A DNA stretch of 64,000 nt from Nitrospirota bacterium (GCA_003695915.1 RFGF01000104.1:1-64000), one strand, 5' to 3'. Shown: positions 48,751 through 61,366, counted from the stretch's first letter. Notes: generated by a model from the sequence alone, not told the origin. A program made the numbers and translations.

Positions 48751-50154
48751 TTACAGCCAATGACGAATATCGACAAATCGCCCTTCGATGGCTGCCGCCG
48801 CCGCCATGGCTGGAGACACCAGATGCGTGCGACCGCCTTTGCCCTGTCGTCCTTCGAAATTCCGATTGCTCGTGGACGCGCACCGTTCTCCCGGTTGCAA
48901 CACATCGGCATTCATGGCTAGGCACATGCTACACCCTGGCTCCCGCCATTCGAAACCGGCTTCCCGGAACACCGCGTCAAGCCCTTCTTCTTCAGCTTGC
49001 CGTTTGACGAGTCCCGATCCCGGAACCACCATCGCGTGTACACGGTCCGCCACTCGTTTGCCTTTGACATACCGTGCGGCGATCCTCAGATCTTCGATCC
49101 GGGAATTGGTGCACGACCCGATGAAGACGCGATCGAGAAGAATTTCTGTCATCGGCGTATTGGGTTCCAAGCCCATATAGGCGAGCGCCTGCTCGACCGA
49201 CCGACGCAGTTTCGGATCAGAAAATTCTTTGGGATCCGGCACCACGCCATCGACTCCGGTCACCATCGCAGGATTCGTGCCCCACGTGACTTGCGGTGGG
49301 AGGCTGTCGACTTCCAAGATCACCTGCTTGTCGTAGGAGGCCCCAGCATCGGTCCGAAGGGTTTCCCAGTTCGCTAGGGCCTTCATCCACAGGTCTCCCT
49401 GAGGAGCCAATGGACGGCCTTTTACGTAAGCGAATGTTGTGTCATCCGGAGCGATCAATCCCGCCCGCGCTCCTGCCTCGATGGACATATTGCAGAGGGT
49501 CATTCGCCCTTCCATGGAAAAACTGCGAATGACGGGACCGGTGTATTCAATGACATGTCCGATCCCCCCTCCCGTACCGATTCGCCCAATAATGGCCAAG
49601 ATGACATCCTTGGCCGAACACCAGGGAGGAAGCACGCCTTCGACCCGAATCTCCATGGTCTTCGGCTTTTGTTGCAAGAGACACTGCGTGGCTAAGACAT
49701 GCTCGACTTCCGAGGTTCCAATGCCAAAGGCTAATGCCCCGAACGCACCATGCGTCGAGGTGTGCGAGTCCCCGCACACAATCGTCATGCCCGGAAGCGT
49801 CAATCCCTGTTCAGGGCCGATCACATGCACAATCCCTTGCCGCAAATCGTTCATTGCAAACAAAGGAATGCCGAACTCCCGGCAGTTCGCTTCGAGCGTT
49901 TCGACTTGAACGGCACTCAAAGGGTCCGTAATCCCCCTTTGGCGGTTCGTCGTCGGCACATTATGATCCGGCACGGCTAAGGCCGCCTTTGGCCTCCGCG
50001 GCTGTCGTCCAGCTAATCGCAACCCTTCGAAAGCCTGAGGAGACGTCACCTCATGGATCAGGTGTCGATCGATATACAAGAGCGTGGTTCCATCGGGGTA
50101 TTGCTTCACCACGTGGTCATTCCAAATTTTTTCGAACAACGTTTGTGCTGCCAT
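48751..50154 (-). CDS. leuC: 3-isopropylmalate dehydratase large subunit
   Basis: 467 residues, the standard length of bacterial LeuC. The start [16 protein letters not shown] and [15 protein letters not shown] are typical. The three [4Fe-4S] ligands lie in FIGSCTNSR and CSMCLAMN. It forms the active enzyme with LeuD, downstream in the same direction. GGGGAA before the ATG may be the ribosome site. Confidence 0.96.
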   Translation of the reverse strand: MAAQTLFEKIWNDHVVKQYPDGTTLLYIDRHLIHEVTSPQAFEGLRLAGRQPRRPKAALAVPDHNVPTTNRQRGITDPLSAVQVETLEANCREFGIPLFAMNDLRQGIVHVIGPEQGLTLPGMTIVCGDSHTSTHGAFGALAFGIGTSEVEHVLATQCLLQQKPKTMEIRVEGVLPPWCSAKDVILAIIGRIGTGGGIGHVIEYTGPVIRSFSMEGRMTLCNMSIEAGARAGLIAPDDTTFAYVKGRPLAPQGDLWMKALANWETLRTDAGASYDKQVILEVDSLPPQVTWGTNPAMVTGVDGVVPDPKEFSDPKLRRSVEQALAYMGLEPNTPMTEILLDRVFIGSCTNSRIEDLRIAARYVKGKRVADRVHAMVVPGSGLVKRQAEEEGLDAVFREAGFEWREPGCSMCLAMNADVLQPGERCASTSNRNFEGRQGKGGRTHLVSPAMAAAAAIEGRFVDIRHWL

Positions 50155-51712
<1,558 letters not shown>

Positions 51713-51715
51713 TGG

Positions 51716-52630
51716 ATGGACTCGTTTATGAGCAGGCCTCGCCTCTTGTCGATGATCGGGGCGGGTGGTCGCCGCGTTATTCTCGGGAGCCTCGGGCTCC
51801 TCGTGCTGATCATTGTTCTGCTCCCTCGCCATACACAAGAATGGCTCGAACTGATCGGACGCCCCGTTGCACAGATCGTGGCCGTTCCCGTTCGCGTCCT
51901 GGCCTCGCTGGACCGTGGCATTCGAGAATCTTGGAACCATTACATCGCGTTACAAGGCGTGTATGAACAAAATCTCGCTCTTCGGCAAGAAGTTGAACGG
52001 CTTCGCGGCGAAATTAGTCGACTTCGCGAACAGATCATCGTATCCGAGCAACTGGCCGATCTCTTGCGTTATCAAGCTAATGCCCCTTTGGAAACCACTG
52101 CCGCCCGGATCATCGGACGAGACCCAACCAATTGGTACCGGGCCATCATCCTGGACAAAGGCGAAACACACGGGCTCAAACGAGACATGGGCGTTATTGC
52201 GCCTGCGGGAGTCGTAGGACGAGTGGTCAAAACCACTCCCACGACCGCCACGGTGCTCTTGCTGACGGATCCCAACATGGCGGTGACCGCCATGATCCAA
52301 CGAACACGAGACGCAGGCATCGTCCAAGGCACCACCGACGGAGGGGTTCGCATGAAATACCTTCCGCCGCTTTCGTCCATTCACGTCGACGATCTCGTCG
52401 TCACCTCCGGCTTAACAGACGATTTCCCGCGAGGGCTTCCCATCGGCCGCATCGTGCATGTGGAACACCCTCAAGCCGCGCTTTTCCAATCCGCGGATCT
52501 TCTCCCAGCTGTCGATTTCTCGAAGCTGGAAGGCGTGCTCGTCATCACTACGCTTGACTCCGGAACCGACACTGATTTCTCGGTTTCGTCTCCTAGTTCT
52601 TCCTCCTTGCCATCTGAATCAACGCCATGA
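51716..52630 (+). CDS. mreC: Rod shape-determining protein MreC
   Basis: 304 residues. Short cytoplasmic part, TM helix (about 22-37), a coiled coil (about 85-120), then the beta-rich periplasmic part with GLKRDMGVIAPAGVVGRV and DLVVTSGL. The tail is Ser/Pro-rich. It starts 4 bases after the mreB stop; an alternative ATG lies at 51728. Its stop overlaps the mreD ATG. It links MreB to penicillin-binding protein 2. Confidence 0.94.
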   Translation: MDSFMSRPRLLSMIGAGGRRVILGSLGLLVLIIVLLPRHTQEWLELIGRPVAQIVAVPVRVLASLDRGIRESWNHYIALQGVYEQNLALRQEVERLRGEISRLREQIIVSEQLADLLRYQANAPLETTAARIIGRDPTNWYRAIILDKGETHGLKRDMGVIAPAGVVGRVVKTTPTTATVLLLTDPNMAVTAMIQRTRDAGIVQGTTDGGVRMKYLPPLSSIHVDDLVVTSGLTDDFPRGLPIGRIVHVEHPQAALFQSADLLPAVDFSKLEGVLVITTLDSGTDTDFSVSSPSSSSLPSESTP

Positions 52631-53127
52631 AGATCGTCGCCTACCTCGGATTAGTTCTCTTGCTCGTTCCTCTTCAGATGACGATTGCGCGCCTCGTCAA
52701 CGGCGCGCTTCATCCCGACCTCTGCCTTGTGGCGGTATGCCTCATAGGGTTTTGGGGCGGATGGGGGAGAGGCTTCAGTCTGGGGCTCTGCTTGGGATTC
52801 GTCCAAGACCTTTTTTCGGCGGGCGGGTTGGGGATCAACCTGTTAACCAAGGCATTGGCCGGCCTGTTGTCCGGATACGCGGCAACCACGTTATCGACAT
52901 TGACACCGGCGGCCATTTTTTTCCCTACACTCGCGCTCTCGATGTTCGTGAGCGTCATGGCGTTGATTTCCGCCAGTCCCCAGCTCGACGGACGACTTCT
53001 GCTTCATAGCGCCCACACCGCTATTCTGCCCCGCGGGCTGATGGACGGCGCGCTGGCATTCATCTTGAACTGGATTAAACTGAAAATGGAACCGTTGGCT
53101 CCTCCCGATATGTCCAAACACGCTTAG
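52627..53127 (+). CDS. mreD: Rod shape-determining protein MreD
   Basis: 166 residues with five or so TM helices, the usual pattern of MreD (early QMTIARLVNGALHPDLCLV). It overlaps mreC by four bases (ATGA), so translation is coupled. It completes the MreBCD complex for cell elongation. Confidence 0.9.
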   Translation: MKIVAYLGLVLLLVPLQMTIARLVNGALHPDLCLVAVCLIGFWGGWGRGFSLGLCLGFVQDLFSAGGLGINLLTKALAGLLSGYAATTLSTLTPAAIFFPTLALSMFVSVMALISASPQLDGRLLLHSAHTAILPRGLMDGALAFILNWIKLKMEPLAPPDMSKHA

Positions 53128-53183
53128 GAACGCTCCGAATCAACTCAACATTTCACAACGGCTTGCCTCAAGCTTCTCAGCAT

Positions 53184-55046
53184 ATGGTCAATCTCGATCA
53201 GCACACAGAAGATTTGGTGGAACTGCAAGGTCGCCTTGTTTTGATCAAAGTGGGCTTGTTGATCGTATTGGCTTTGCTCGGGCTGCGGATTTGGCAACTG
53301 CAAGTGCGCGACGGCGACTATTATCAAGACTTGGCGATGCAAAATCGTACGCGCTCCATTATCTTGGAGCCGGCGCGCGGCTTGTTATACGATCGACATG
53401 GCGCGCTGCTCGCCAAGAACGTCCCGAGCTTCACTCTCTACGTGTCGCGTCAAGACGTGTCGGATCAAGCCGCCCTCATCGAGCAATTGCACCGTTACCT
53501 GGGACTCGACGCGGCGGAGGTGCATCGCAAGCTGCGCAACCGAGGGCCTGCAGCCAGAGTCAAGATCAAAGATGGGTTGAGCCTCCGTGAAGCCGCGGTC
53601 ATCGAATCGCACCGGCTGGACCTCCCAGGCGTCATCATTCAACCCGAATATCAACGACATTATCCCTTTGAACGTTTTGCCGCCCATCTCATCGGGTATG
53701 TAGGCGAAATCTCGGAAGCCCAACTCCAGCAACCCGCCTATCAGGATCTGAACCAGGGCAGCATCGTTGGACAATACGGAATCGAGCGCACCTATGATCC
53801 ACTGTTACGGGGACAACCCGGCCGTGAGCTCATCGAAGTCGATGCCCTCGGACACAAAACGCGCTCGATCTCCGTGGATCCTCCTCTCGCGGGACATGAC
53901 CTGTATCTCACGATTGACATCCGTCTTCAAAAGCTGGCGGAAGAGTTGCTAGGAGAAGAGGCAGGGGCCATCGTGGCCTTGGATCCTCGCAACGGCGACG
54001 TGCTGGCATTGGCCAGCCGTCCCGGGTTCGATCCCAATATGTTATCCCGAGAAATGACCCCCTCCCAGTGGCAGCAGATCACTCAAGACCCACGGCATCC
54101 CTTAACCAATCGCGCCATTCAAGGCCAATATCCCCCTGGCTCCACCTTCAAAATCGTCGTCGGAGCCGCAGCCTTGGATACCCATGCCGTCGAAGTCGGT
54201 GAACATCTCCAATGCGCGGGAGGCTATCGATTTGGCAAACGCACGTATCGCGACTGGAAGGCCGGAGGACACGGTTCCATTGATTTTGTGAATGCCATCG
54301 CCGATTCGTGCGATGTATATTTTTATCGAGTGGGCTATCGATTGGGCATCGAAACCATTGCTGCGTATGCGACACAATTCGGCCTCGGACAATCCACCGG
54401 CATCGATCTCCCCGCAGAACGTCCTGGCCTCGTACCCACACCTGACTGGAAGCGCAAAACTCGAGGAGAACCCTGGTATCCAGGGGAAACCATTTCTGTG
54501 GCCATCGGCCAAGGATTCGTCACGGTCACGCCCATTCAAATGGCCCAGGTCATTGCCACCGTGGCCAATAACGGCCTGCGTATGCGTCCTCGCCTCGTGC
54601 GCGCGGTTCGGGATCGACAGCGAGACATCATCGAAGAACGACCGCCGGTCGTCCAGAAGCAACTTCCAGTGTCACAGGCGACGCTGCGGCATCTCCGCAG
54701 GGCCCTGCGGGCAGTCGTAACCGAGGGCACCGCAACGCAGGCCAATTCTCCACTGGTTCCTATTGCCGGAAAAACCGGCACGGCCCAGGTGGTTGCACTC
54801 AAGTTTGGTTCTTCAAAAGGCACGCCCAAAAGCTTTCGGGATCATGCGTGGTTTGTCGCCTATGCCCCGGACACCCAGCCCCGTATCGCCGTTTCCGTGT
54901 TGGTCGAGCACATGGGGCACGGAGGGTCATCCGCTGCACCGTTGGCCAGACAATTGATCGAGGCCGCTCAACAATGGGAATCCGATGGGTTCGCCATACC
55001 CTTGACACACCTCGTCGCGGACAACTCCGAAGAAGATCATGATTGA
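53184..55046 (+). CDS. mrdA: Penicillin-binding protein 2 (elongation transpeptidase)
   Basis: 620 residues from the ATG at 53184; a TTG at 53163 is a weaker start. One TM helix near 20-38, the dimerisation domain (RGLLYDRHGALLAKN), and the transpeptidase domain with SxxK (PGSTFKIV), the SxN-type SCD in ADSCDVYFY and KTGTAQ. It cross-links side-wall peptidoglycan and partners with RodA, whose gene overlaps it by eight bases. Confidence 0.95.
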   Translation: MVNLDQHTEDLVELQGRLVLIKVGLLIVLALLGLRIWQLQVRDGDYYQDLAMQNRTRSIILEPARGLLYDRHGALLAKNVPSFTLYVSRQDVSDQAALIEQLHRYLGLDAAEVHRKLRNRGPAARVKIKDGLSLREAAVIESHRLDLPGVIIQPEYQRHYPFERFAAHLIGYVGEISEAQLQQPAYQDLNQGSIVGQYGIERTYDPLLRGQPGRELIEVDALGHKTRSISVDPPLAGHDLYLTIDIRLQKLAEELLGEEAGAIVALDPRNGDVLALASRPGFDPNMLSREMTPSQWQQITQDPRHPLTNRAIQGQYPPGSTFKIVVGAAALDTHAVEVGEHLQCAGGYRFGKRTYRDWKAGGHGSIDFVNAIADSCDVYFYRVGYRLGIETIAAYATQFGLGQSTGIDLPAERPGLVPTPDWKRKTRGEPWYPGETISVAIGQGFVTVTPIQMAQVIATVANNGLRMRPRLVRAVRDRQRDIIEERPPVVQKQLPVSQATLRHLRRALRAVVTEGTATQANSPLVPIAGKTGTAQVVALKFGSSKGTPKSFRDHAWFVAYAPDTQPRIAVSVLVEHMGHGGSSAAPLARQLIEAAQQWESDGFAIPLTHLVADNSEEDHD

Positions 55047-56160
55047 CGCTGCCTTCACATTCCGGAGAGGGCTTGATCCGTTCGATTGGTATTTTTTGGG
55101 CGCAATTCTTGCTATTCTGAGTATAGGGCTTTTGTCTATTTATAGCGTCACCACCGCGAACCCTGCGATGGGATTGACCATTTTGGTCAAACAAGGAACC
55201 TGGATCGGAGTGGGGGTGCTTGCTTTCGCGGTGATGGCGGCGATCGATTATCACAAGCTCGCTCGGTTTGCGTATCCATTGTATGGCATCGGCTTACTCT
55301 TATTGATCATTGTCTTGCTTGCTGGGAAAAGCAGTCGCGGATCGCAACGGTGGCTCAGCGTGGGGCCTATTGCTATCCAACCGTCCGAGTTCGTCAAAGT
55401 ACTGCTGATTCTTGTGTTAGCCACGTATTATGGCACCTGTAGGCGTACCGGATGGCTGCAACGGGTTGTCTTCCCTGGATTCATCGTTTTGCCGGGATTT
55501 TTCTTGATTCTCAAACAGCCAGATCTGGGAAGCAGCCTCAGTTTTTTGTCCATTTATGTGGTCCTCCTGCTCGCCGTAGGTGTCAAAACCCGCGCGTTCG
55601 GTCTGGTGATCCTTTGTGGTCTCATGCTGTTTCCCTTCGCCTGGGGCGGAGTCTGGGGCTCCCTGCACGAATATCAGCAGGAACGGATCATCAGTTTTGT
55701 CAACCCGAACTACGATCCCGGAGGTAAAGGCTACCACGGGCTTCAATCGCGTATTGCCATCGGCTCAGGTCAGTTGCTGGGGAAAGGCCTTCATGGCAGC
55801 ACGCAAACGCAATTCAAATTCTTGCCGGAAGGACACACGGACTTCGTCTTTGCTGTATTCGCGGAAGAATGGGGCTTCCTGGGATCCATGCTCCTTCTGG
55901 GTCTGTATGCGAGTGTGTTGCTCATGGGGCTTGAAATCGCTTCGAAGGCAAAAGATTCCTTGGGCGCGCTTATTGCCGTCGGCGTGGTGGGCATGATTGG
56001 GTTCGGCGTAGTCGTCAACATCGCCATGACTATCGGTCTGGCTCCGATCGTCGGGATCCCTCTGCCTCTCATGAGTTACGGTGGCAGTGCCACCGTCGTC
56101 ACTCTGGCCGCTTTGGGCTTGCTTTTCAATGTCAAACGACGGCGACTTTCCTTGTTATAA
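55039..56160 (+). CDS. rodA: RodA, SEDS peptidoglycan polymerase
   Basis: 373 residues, ten TM helices, with the SEDS marks SRGSQRWLSVGP, QPSEFVK, LKQPDLGSSL and the C-terminal GIPLPLMSYGGSA. It polymerises glycan strands for elongation with the mrdA product. It starts within the last codons of mrdA. Confidence 0.96.
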   Translation: MIDAAFTFRRGLDPFDWYFLGAILAILSIGLLSIYSVTTANPAMGLTILVKQGTWIGVGVLAFAVMAAIDYHKLARFAYPLYGIGLLLLIIVLLAGKSSRGSQRWLSVGPIAIQPSEFVKVLLILVLATYYGTCRRTGWLQRVVFPGFIVLPGFFLILKQPDLGSSLSFLSIYVVLLLAVGVKTRAFGLVILCGLMLFPFAWGGVWGSLHEYQQERIISFVNPNYDPGGKGYHGLQSRIAIGSGQLLGKGLHGSTQTQFKFLPEGHTDFVFAVFAEEWGFLGSMLLLGLYASVLLMGLEIASKAKDSLGALIAVGVVGMIGFGVVVNIAMTIGLAPIVGIPLPLMSYGGSATVVTLAALGLLFNVKRRRLSLL

Positions 56161-56284
56161 TGTTTGTTGACACTATCTCTATAAATACGCAGGAAGGACC
56201 TGCAGTTCTATGGCTGTATCACGACATCATTTATCGACGAACCGGAGTGCTCCGCTCCGGGCCAGAGCCCACAAGGAGGGCGGC

Positions 56285-57838
56285 ATGAGGGTTGAAATCG
56301 CCATCAATGTCACGCGCGAAGAGACGCGAGTCGCGGTGCTCGAAAACCGCGTCGTCACTGAACTCTATGTCGATCGTGCGAAGAAAAAAGATTTTGTCGG
56401 CGACATCTATAAGGGCAAAGTCATTAAAGTCCTGCCAGGAATGCAAGCGGCGTTTATCGATATCGGGTTGGAGCGGGCGGCCTTTATCCATGTCTCGGAT
56501 CTCTGCATGGGCATGGAACCCGGCGATACCCTTGTCGAGAACGAAGAAGACGAAAAAACCCCGGATATGCCTAGGCCGAAACGGCAAGTCACGCGGCCGA
56601 TTGAAGAATTGCTGCAGGAAGGCCAAGAACTGTTAGTCCAGATCTCCAAAGGGCCGATCGGGGCCAAGGGCCCCCGAGTCACAACCTATGTGTCCCTGCC
56701 GGGTCGCTTTTTGGTCTTTATGCCGAATGTCGAGCACATCGGTGTCTCGCGGCGCATCGCCGATGAGGAGGAACGGCAGCGCCTCAAAGATATCATGCGT
56801 CGCATTGGCAAACCCGGTTACGGCTATATCGTGCGAACCGTCTGCGAGGGAGTCTCGGAAGAAGATTTGAAATCGGATGTCGAATTCCTCAGCGCTTTGT
56901 GGGACGACATCCTAAAAAAGTACAACCAAGTCCAGGCTCCAGCCTTGCTCCACACCGATCTGACACTTACGCTCCGAGTCGTGCGCGATCTGTTCACGCA
57001 AAAAGTTGATCGGTTGATCATCGATTCGAAAGAAGATTTCGAAGCCGTTCGAGACTTCGTCCAGCGGTATCTGCCCCAACAAACTTCCCGCGTGCATTTT
57101 TACGATAAAAAAGACGAAGGGTTGTTCGATTATCTGGGAATTGAGCTGGAAATCGCCAAGGCGTTGAGTCGCAAAGTGTGGTTGAAGTCCGGCGGACACA
57201 TCGTCATCGATCACACCGAAGCCATGACGGTCATTGACGTCAATACCGGGCGATTTGTCGGCAAGCGGGATCAAGAAGAAACGATCTTAAAGAATAATCT
57301 CGAAGCTGCCAAAGAAATCGCCTATCAGATCAAGCTGCGCGGGATCGGCGGCATCATCATCATCGACTTCATCGATATGGAACGCGAACGAAACCGCGAA
57401 AAGGTCTACCAGACGCTGGTTGAGGCCATGGCCTCGGATAAGGCACAAACTCGCATCTCTCGTATCACAGACCTCGGACTGATCGAAATTTCGCGCGAAC
57501 GTGTCCGCGAGGATATTATGCGGACCCTGTCCGATATTTGCACGGAGTGCGAGGGCCGCGGATATACCAAATCAGCGATGACGGTGGCATATGACATCTT
57601 TCGCGAGATTCGCCGAATCGGCAACACGCTCGGCCATACGCTCGTAATCGGCGCCCATCCCCAAGTTGTGGAGTTGCTGTTCGACACCGAGCATGGGGGC
57701 GTGGAACAACTCGAGCAGGACTATAATCTTCGCCTTCATATCAAAGCTGACCCTTTCCTGCAATTGGAACAATACGATATCCTTGCCGTGGCCGACCTGG
57801 AACCCACGACGCAGCCAGCGGGAAGCCGGTCCGCATGA
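56285..57838 (+). CDS. rng: Ribonuclease G/E family endoribonuclease
   Basis: 517 residues from the ATG at 56285, which follows AAGGAGGG at ideal distance; an upstream frame to 56210 is not needed. S1-like RNA-binding domain (GDIYKGKVIKVLPGMQAAFIDIG, with a Glu/Lys/Asp-rich insert after it), then the catalytic domain with DVNTGRF near 318 and the IIIIDFIDM strand, and a zinc-link CTEC near 419. It is RNase G-length with no long C-terminal scaffold. Processes rRNA and decays mRNA. Its stop overlaps dprA. Confidence 0.94.
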   Translation: MRVEIAINVTREETRVAVLENRVVTELYVDRAKKKDFVGDIYKGKVIKVLPGMQAAFIDIGLERAAFIHVSDLCMGMEPGDTLVENEEDEKTPDMPRPKRQVTRPIEELLQEGQELLVQISKGPIGAKGPRVTTYVSLPGRFLVFMPNVEHIGVSRRIADEEERQRLKDIMRRIGKPGYGYIVRTVCEGVSEEDLKSDVEFLSALWDDILKKYNQVQAPALLHTDLTLTLRVVRDLFTQKVDRLIIDSKEDFEAVRDFVQRYLPQQTSRVHFYDKKDEGLFDYLGIELEIAKALSRKVWLKSGGHIVIDHTEAMTVIDVNTGRFVGKRDQEETILKNNLEAAKEIAYQIKLRGIGGIIIIDFIDMERERNREKVYQTLVEAMASDKAQTRISRITDLGLIEISRERVREDIMRTLSDICTECEGRGYTKSAMTVAYDIFREIRRIGNTLGHTLVIGAHPQVVELLFDTEHGGVEQLEQDYNLRLHIKADPFLQLEQYDILAVADLEPTTQPAGSRSA

Positions 57839-58992
57839 CCAAGAAGCTCGAGCATGTGCAGGCTTGGTTGCAGTTGACGGCGATCCGCGGACTCGGACCA
57901 GCGCGGGTGAGGCACCTCGTGCAAACATTTCGATCTCCTCACGCGGTGCTGACCGCGTCGGTCGAGGATCTGATCACGCACGGAGGGCTTCCAGCTCCCC
58001 TTGCTCATGAAGTAACGGTTCCGCTCGGTTCGGAAACCATGAAGCGAATTGATCGGGACCTCCAGGCGGTAGCCAGAGGACAGTATACGATTCTTACCCT
58101 TGACGACCCGTCTTATCCCAGCCGATTGAAAACCATCCCCGACCCTCCGCCCATTCTCTATATGACAGGACAGCTTCCAGACACGGACATGACCGCGATC
58201 GCGATTGTCGGATCGCGGCGTGCGACATCCACCGGACGCACGTTTATTCGACATCTCGGTGGAGAGCTGGCCGCGCTCGGCTTTACGATCGTGAGCGGAA
58301 TGGCGCGAGGAATCGATGCCGCAGCCCACGACGGGGCCTTATCGGCATCCGGGCGAACGATCGCCGTGCTCGGATGTGGCATCGATCAGACGTATCCTCC
58401 TGAACATCGGCGCCTTCGAGAAGCGATTGAGCGACAGGGAGCTGTGCTTTCGGAATTTCTCTCCGGCACCCCTCCGCATGGCTATCATTTTCCACAACGC
58501 AATCGGGTGATCAGTGGATTGAGCCTGGGCGTCATCGTGGCTGAAGCCACGATCCGAAGCGGTTCGCTGATCACCGCTCATCACGCGTGCGAGCAAAACC
58601 GTGAGGTCTTTGCCGTTCCTGGATCCCCGACCCATGCATTGAGCCGTGGCCCTCATCACCTCATCAAACAAGGCGCCAAACTCGTCGAAACGGTGGACGA
58701 CGTTTTAGAAGAAATTTTCCCGCACCTTCCCGCCTCAATGCAGGAACGAATCGCGACAAGCCGAGACCCCCAACAAGCCGCGCTTCCGGTTTTGGAAAAA
58801 GAAGAGGCCGAGGTGCTCGAACGGATTCCTCTTGAACCGGTAACGCTAGAAGCCGTACTCTCTCAAGGTTCTCGCCCCCTTGCCGAGTTGATGGGTATTC
58901 TGCTTTCCTTAGAGGTGAAAGGATTGATTGCACACGTGCCCGGTCCTCGATATTATCGGACAACCCTCCGACACGGACTGCATACACCCTAG
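57835..58992 (+). CDS. dprA: DNA-processing protein DprA/Smf
   Basis: 385 residues. Extended Rossmann fold with VGSRRATSTG, SGMARGIDAAAHDGAL, GCGIDQTYPPEHRRL, and SEFLSGTPPHGYHFPQRNR; C-terminal winged-helix part. It loads RecA on incoming single-stranded DNA in natural transformation. Overlaps rng by four bases. No competence pilus genes are in this window. Confidence 0.95.
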   Translation: MTKKLEHVQAWLQLTAIRGLGPARVRHLVQTFRSPHAVLTASVEDLITHGGLPAPLAHEVTVPLGSETMKRIDRDLQAVARGQYTILTLDDPSYPSRLKTIPDPPPILYMTGQLPDTDMTAIAIVGSRRATSTGRTFIRHLGGELAALGFTIVSGMARGIDAAAHDGALSASGRTIAVLGCGIDQTYPPEHRRLREAIERQGAVLSEFLSGTPPHGYHFPQRNRVISGLSLGVIVAEATIRSGSLITAHHACEQNREVFAVPGSPTHALSRGPHHLIKQGAKLVETVDDVLEEIFPHLPASMQERIATSRDPQQAALPVLEKEEAEVLERIPLEPVTLEAVLSQGSRPLAELMGILLSLEVKGLIAHVPGPRYYRTTLRHGLHTP

Positions 58993-59055
58993 CTCGCAGA
59001 TAGACGAGCACATCGCTCTCGGCATGTGGCTCGTCAAACGGTGCAGAAAACGACT

Positions 59056-61344
59056 ATGGCAAAATCGCTCATTATTGTGGAATCGCCAACGAAGGCACGA
59101 ACGATTACCAAATATCTGGGACGCGGCTATCAGGTGGTCGCCTCGGTCGGACACGTCAAGGATTTGCCCAAAAGCAAGTTGGGCATCGATCTCGAACACG
59201 ATTTCCAGCCGCACTACGTGGTCATCCGCGGCAAAAGCAAGGTGCTGTCCGAAATCAAGGCACAGGCCAAAAAGGCCAAGGCGATTTATCTCGCTCCGGA
59301 CCCTGACCGCGAAGGAGAAGCCATCGCCTGGCACATCGCTGAAGAGCTCAATGGCAATGCCCCACACGTCTATCGCGTGCTGTTCAACGAAATTACCGAA
59401 GCCGCGATCAAGCGTGCCCTCGCTTCGCCTGGCACTATCGACATGAAAAAAGTCAATGCGCAGCAAGCGCGACGGGTGCTGGATCGTATCGTGGGCTACA
59501 TGCTGAGTCCCCTATTGTGGAAAAAAGTCCGCCGAGGACTCAGCGCAGGACGCGTGCAATCGGTGGCCGTGCGATTGATCTGCGAACGGGAAGCCGAACG
59601 AGAACGCTTCGAGCCTCAAGAATATTGGACCATTACAGCACAATTAGCCGGCCATACGCCTCCGCCGTTTCAAGCCCGCCTGCACGAAATCGGCGGAACC
59701 CGCGCTGAGATCCATACCGGCGACGATGCTGCGCACATCGTCCACGATCTGCACGATGCGGTTTTTACCGTCTCGCATATCGAGCAAAAAGAAAAACGAC
59801 GCAATCCCCCGCCCCCCTTCATCACCAGTCGATTGCAACAAGAAAGCGCACGAAAACTCCGGTTTCCTGCCAAAAAGACGATGACCTTGGCTCAACGGCT
59901 CTATGAAGGCGTCGACATTGGAGAAGAAGGGCCGGTGGGATTAATTACCTATATGCGCACCGACTCGACGCGAATTGCGCCAGAGGCGGTCGATGAGGCC
60001 CGTCGCTATATTGGTGAGACGTTTGGCTCCCAATATCTTCCTGAAAAACCCAACGTCTATAAAACGCAAAAAGCGGCACAAGAAGCTCATGAGGCTATTC
60101 GGCCTACATCTGTCGCTCGTGACCCCGAAAGCGTGAGACCTTTTCTGGAACCCGATCTCTATAAGCTGTATCACCTGATTTGGACACGCTTTGTCGCCTC
60201 ACAAATGACGCGAGGGGTGGATATCGTCACCAGCGTGGACATTGACGCCGAGCACTATCGCTTTCGGGCAACGGGGACTGTCCAAAAATTCGATGGATAT
60301 CGGCGAGTGTATTCCGAAGAGCGAGAACGAGCGGAGGCGACGACCACTGCGGAGAGCGAAACCGAAGACACCCAAGAAATGCGCTTACCGCCCCTGTCGG
60401 TCGGTGAGCGTCTCGCTGTCGTTCCCGATCCCGAGCAAGGGATCGTCGCGAAACAGCATTTCACGCAACCGCCACCTCGGTACAACGAGGCGATGCTCAT
60501 TCGAGAGCTCGAAGAACGAGGCATCGGACGTCCCTCCACCTATGCCACGATCATTTCGACGATTCAAGAGCGCCGGTATGTAGAAAAAGAGGACTCTCGG
60601 TTTAAACCAACCGAACTCGGACGACTCGTGAACGAACGGTTGATTCAATACTTTCCCGATGTGTTCGACGTGGAGTTTACGGCCCGGATGGAATCCGAAC
60701 TCGACGACATTGAAGAAGGAACCAAGGATTGGGTCACGGCGGTCAAAGAATTTTATGCGCCGTTCATTAAAGACTTGAGCAATGCAGAAGAGCACATGGA
60801 AAGCGTGAAAGGAAAGGAAGAACCGACCGATATCTCGTGCGAGAAATGCGGACGGAACATGGTCGTCAAATGGGGTCGTCATGGGCAATTCTTGGCCTGT
60901 CCGGGATATCCCGAATGTAAAAACACGAAGCCGTTTGCACGAGACGAGACGGGCGCAGTTCAAGTTCGTGAACCGGAAACCACGTCAACCAATGAGCAGT
61001 GCGACAAGTGTGGCAGTCCCATGATCGTCAAACGCGGACGCTTTGGTGGGTTTTTGGCATGTTCGCAGTATCCAGAGTGCAAAACGACAAAGCCGCTCAC
61101 ATTGGGCATCAAATGTCCAGTCAGCGAGTGCTCTGGCGAACTCGTGCAAAAACGAACAAAAAAAGGACGAACCTTTTACGCGTGCAGTCAATATCCTCAA
61201 TGCAACTATGCGCTTTGGGAGCGACCAGTTGCTCGCCCTTGCCCCAACTGTCAATCACCGTTTTTGGTGGAAAAGGTGCGAAAACAAAATGGAGCGGTGA
61301 TCTACTGCCAAAATCAGGAATGCGGATATCAAGAGGCGGGATGA
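59056..61344 (+). CDS. topA: DNA topoisomerase I
   Basis: 762 residues. The ATG at 59056 opens with MAKSLIIVESPTKART, the standard TOPRIM start. APDPDREGEAIAWH holds the acidic metal site; the active Tyr lies in LITYMRTDST near 300. C-terminal zinc ribbons (CEKC, CDKC, CPVSEC, CPNC with partner Cys) number four. It relaxes negative supercoils. Follows dprA by 63 bases, and faces clpX. Confidence 0.96.
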   Translation: MAKSLIIVESPTKARTITKYLGRGYQVVASVGHVKDLPKSKLGIDLEHDFQPHYVVIRGKSKVLSEIKAQAKKAKAIYLAPDPDREGEAIAWHIAEELNGNAPHVYRVLFNEITEAAIKRALASPGTIDMKKVNAQQARRVLDRIVGYMLSPLLWKKVRRGLSAGRVQSVAVRLICEREAERERFEPQEYWTITAQLAGHTPPPFQARLHEIGGTRAEIHTGDDAAHIVHDLHDAVFTVSHIEQKEKRRNPPPPFITSRLQQESARKLRFPAKKTMTLAQRLYEGVDIGEEGPVGLITYMRTDSTRIAPEAVDEARRYIGETFGSQYLPEKPNVYKTQKAAQEAHEAIRPTSVARDPESVRPFLEPDLYKLYHLIWTRFVASQMTRGVDIVTSVDIDAEHYRFRATGTVQKFDGYRRVYSEERERAEATTTAESETEDTQEMRLPPLSVGERLAVVPDPEQGIVAKQHFTQPPPRYNEAMLIRELEERGIGRPSTYATIISTIQERRYVEKEDSRFKPTELGRLVNERLIQYFPDVFDVEFTARMESELDDIEEGTKDWVTAVKEFYAPFIKDLSNAEEHMESVKGKEEPTDISCEKCGRNMVVKWGRHGQFLACPGYPECKNTKPFARDETGAVQVREPETTSTNEQCDKCGSPMIVKRGRFGGFLACSQYPECKTTKPLTLGIKCPVSECSGELVQKRTKKGRTFYACSQYPQCNYALWERPVARPCPNCQSPFLVEKVRKQNGAVIYCQNQECGYQEAG

Positions 61345-61366
61345 AATGATTGGTTGGAAAATCGGC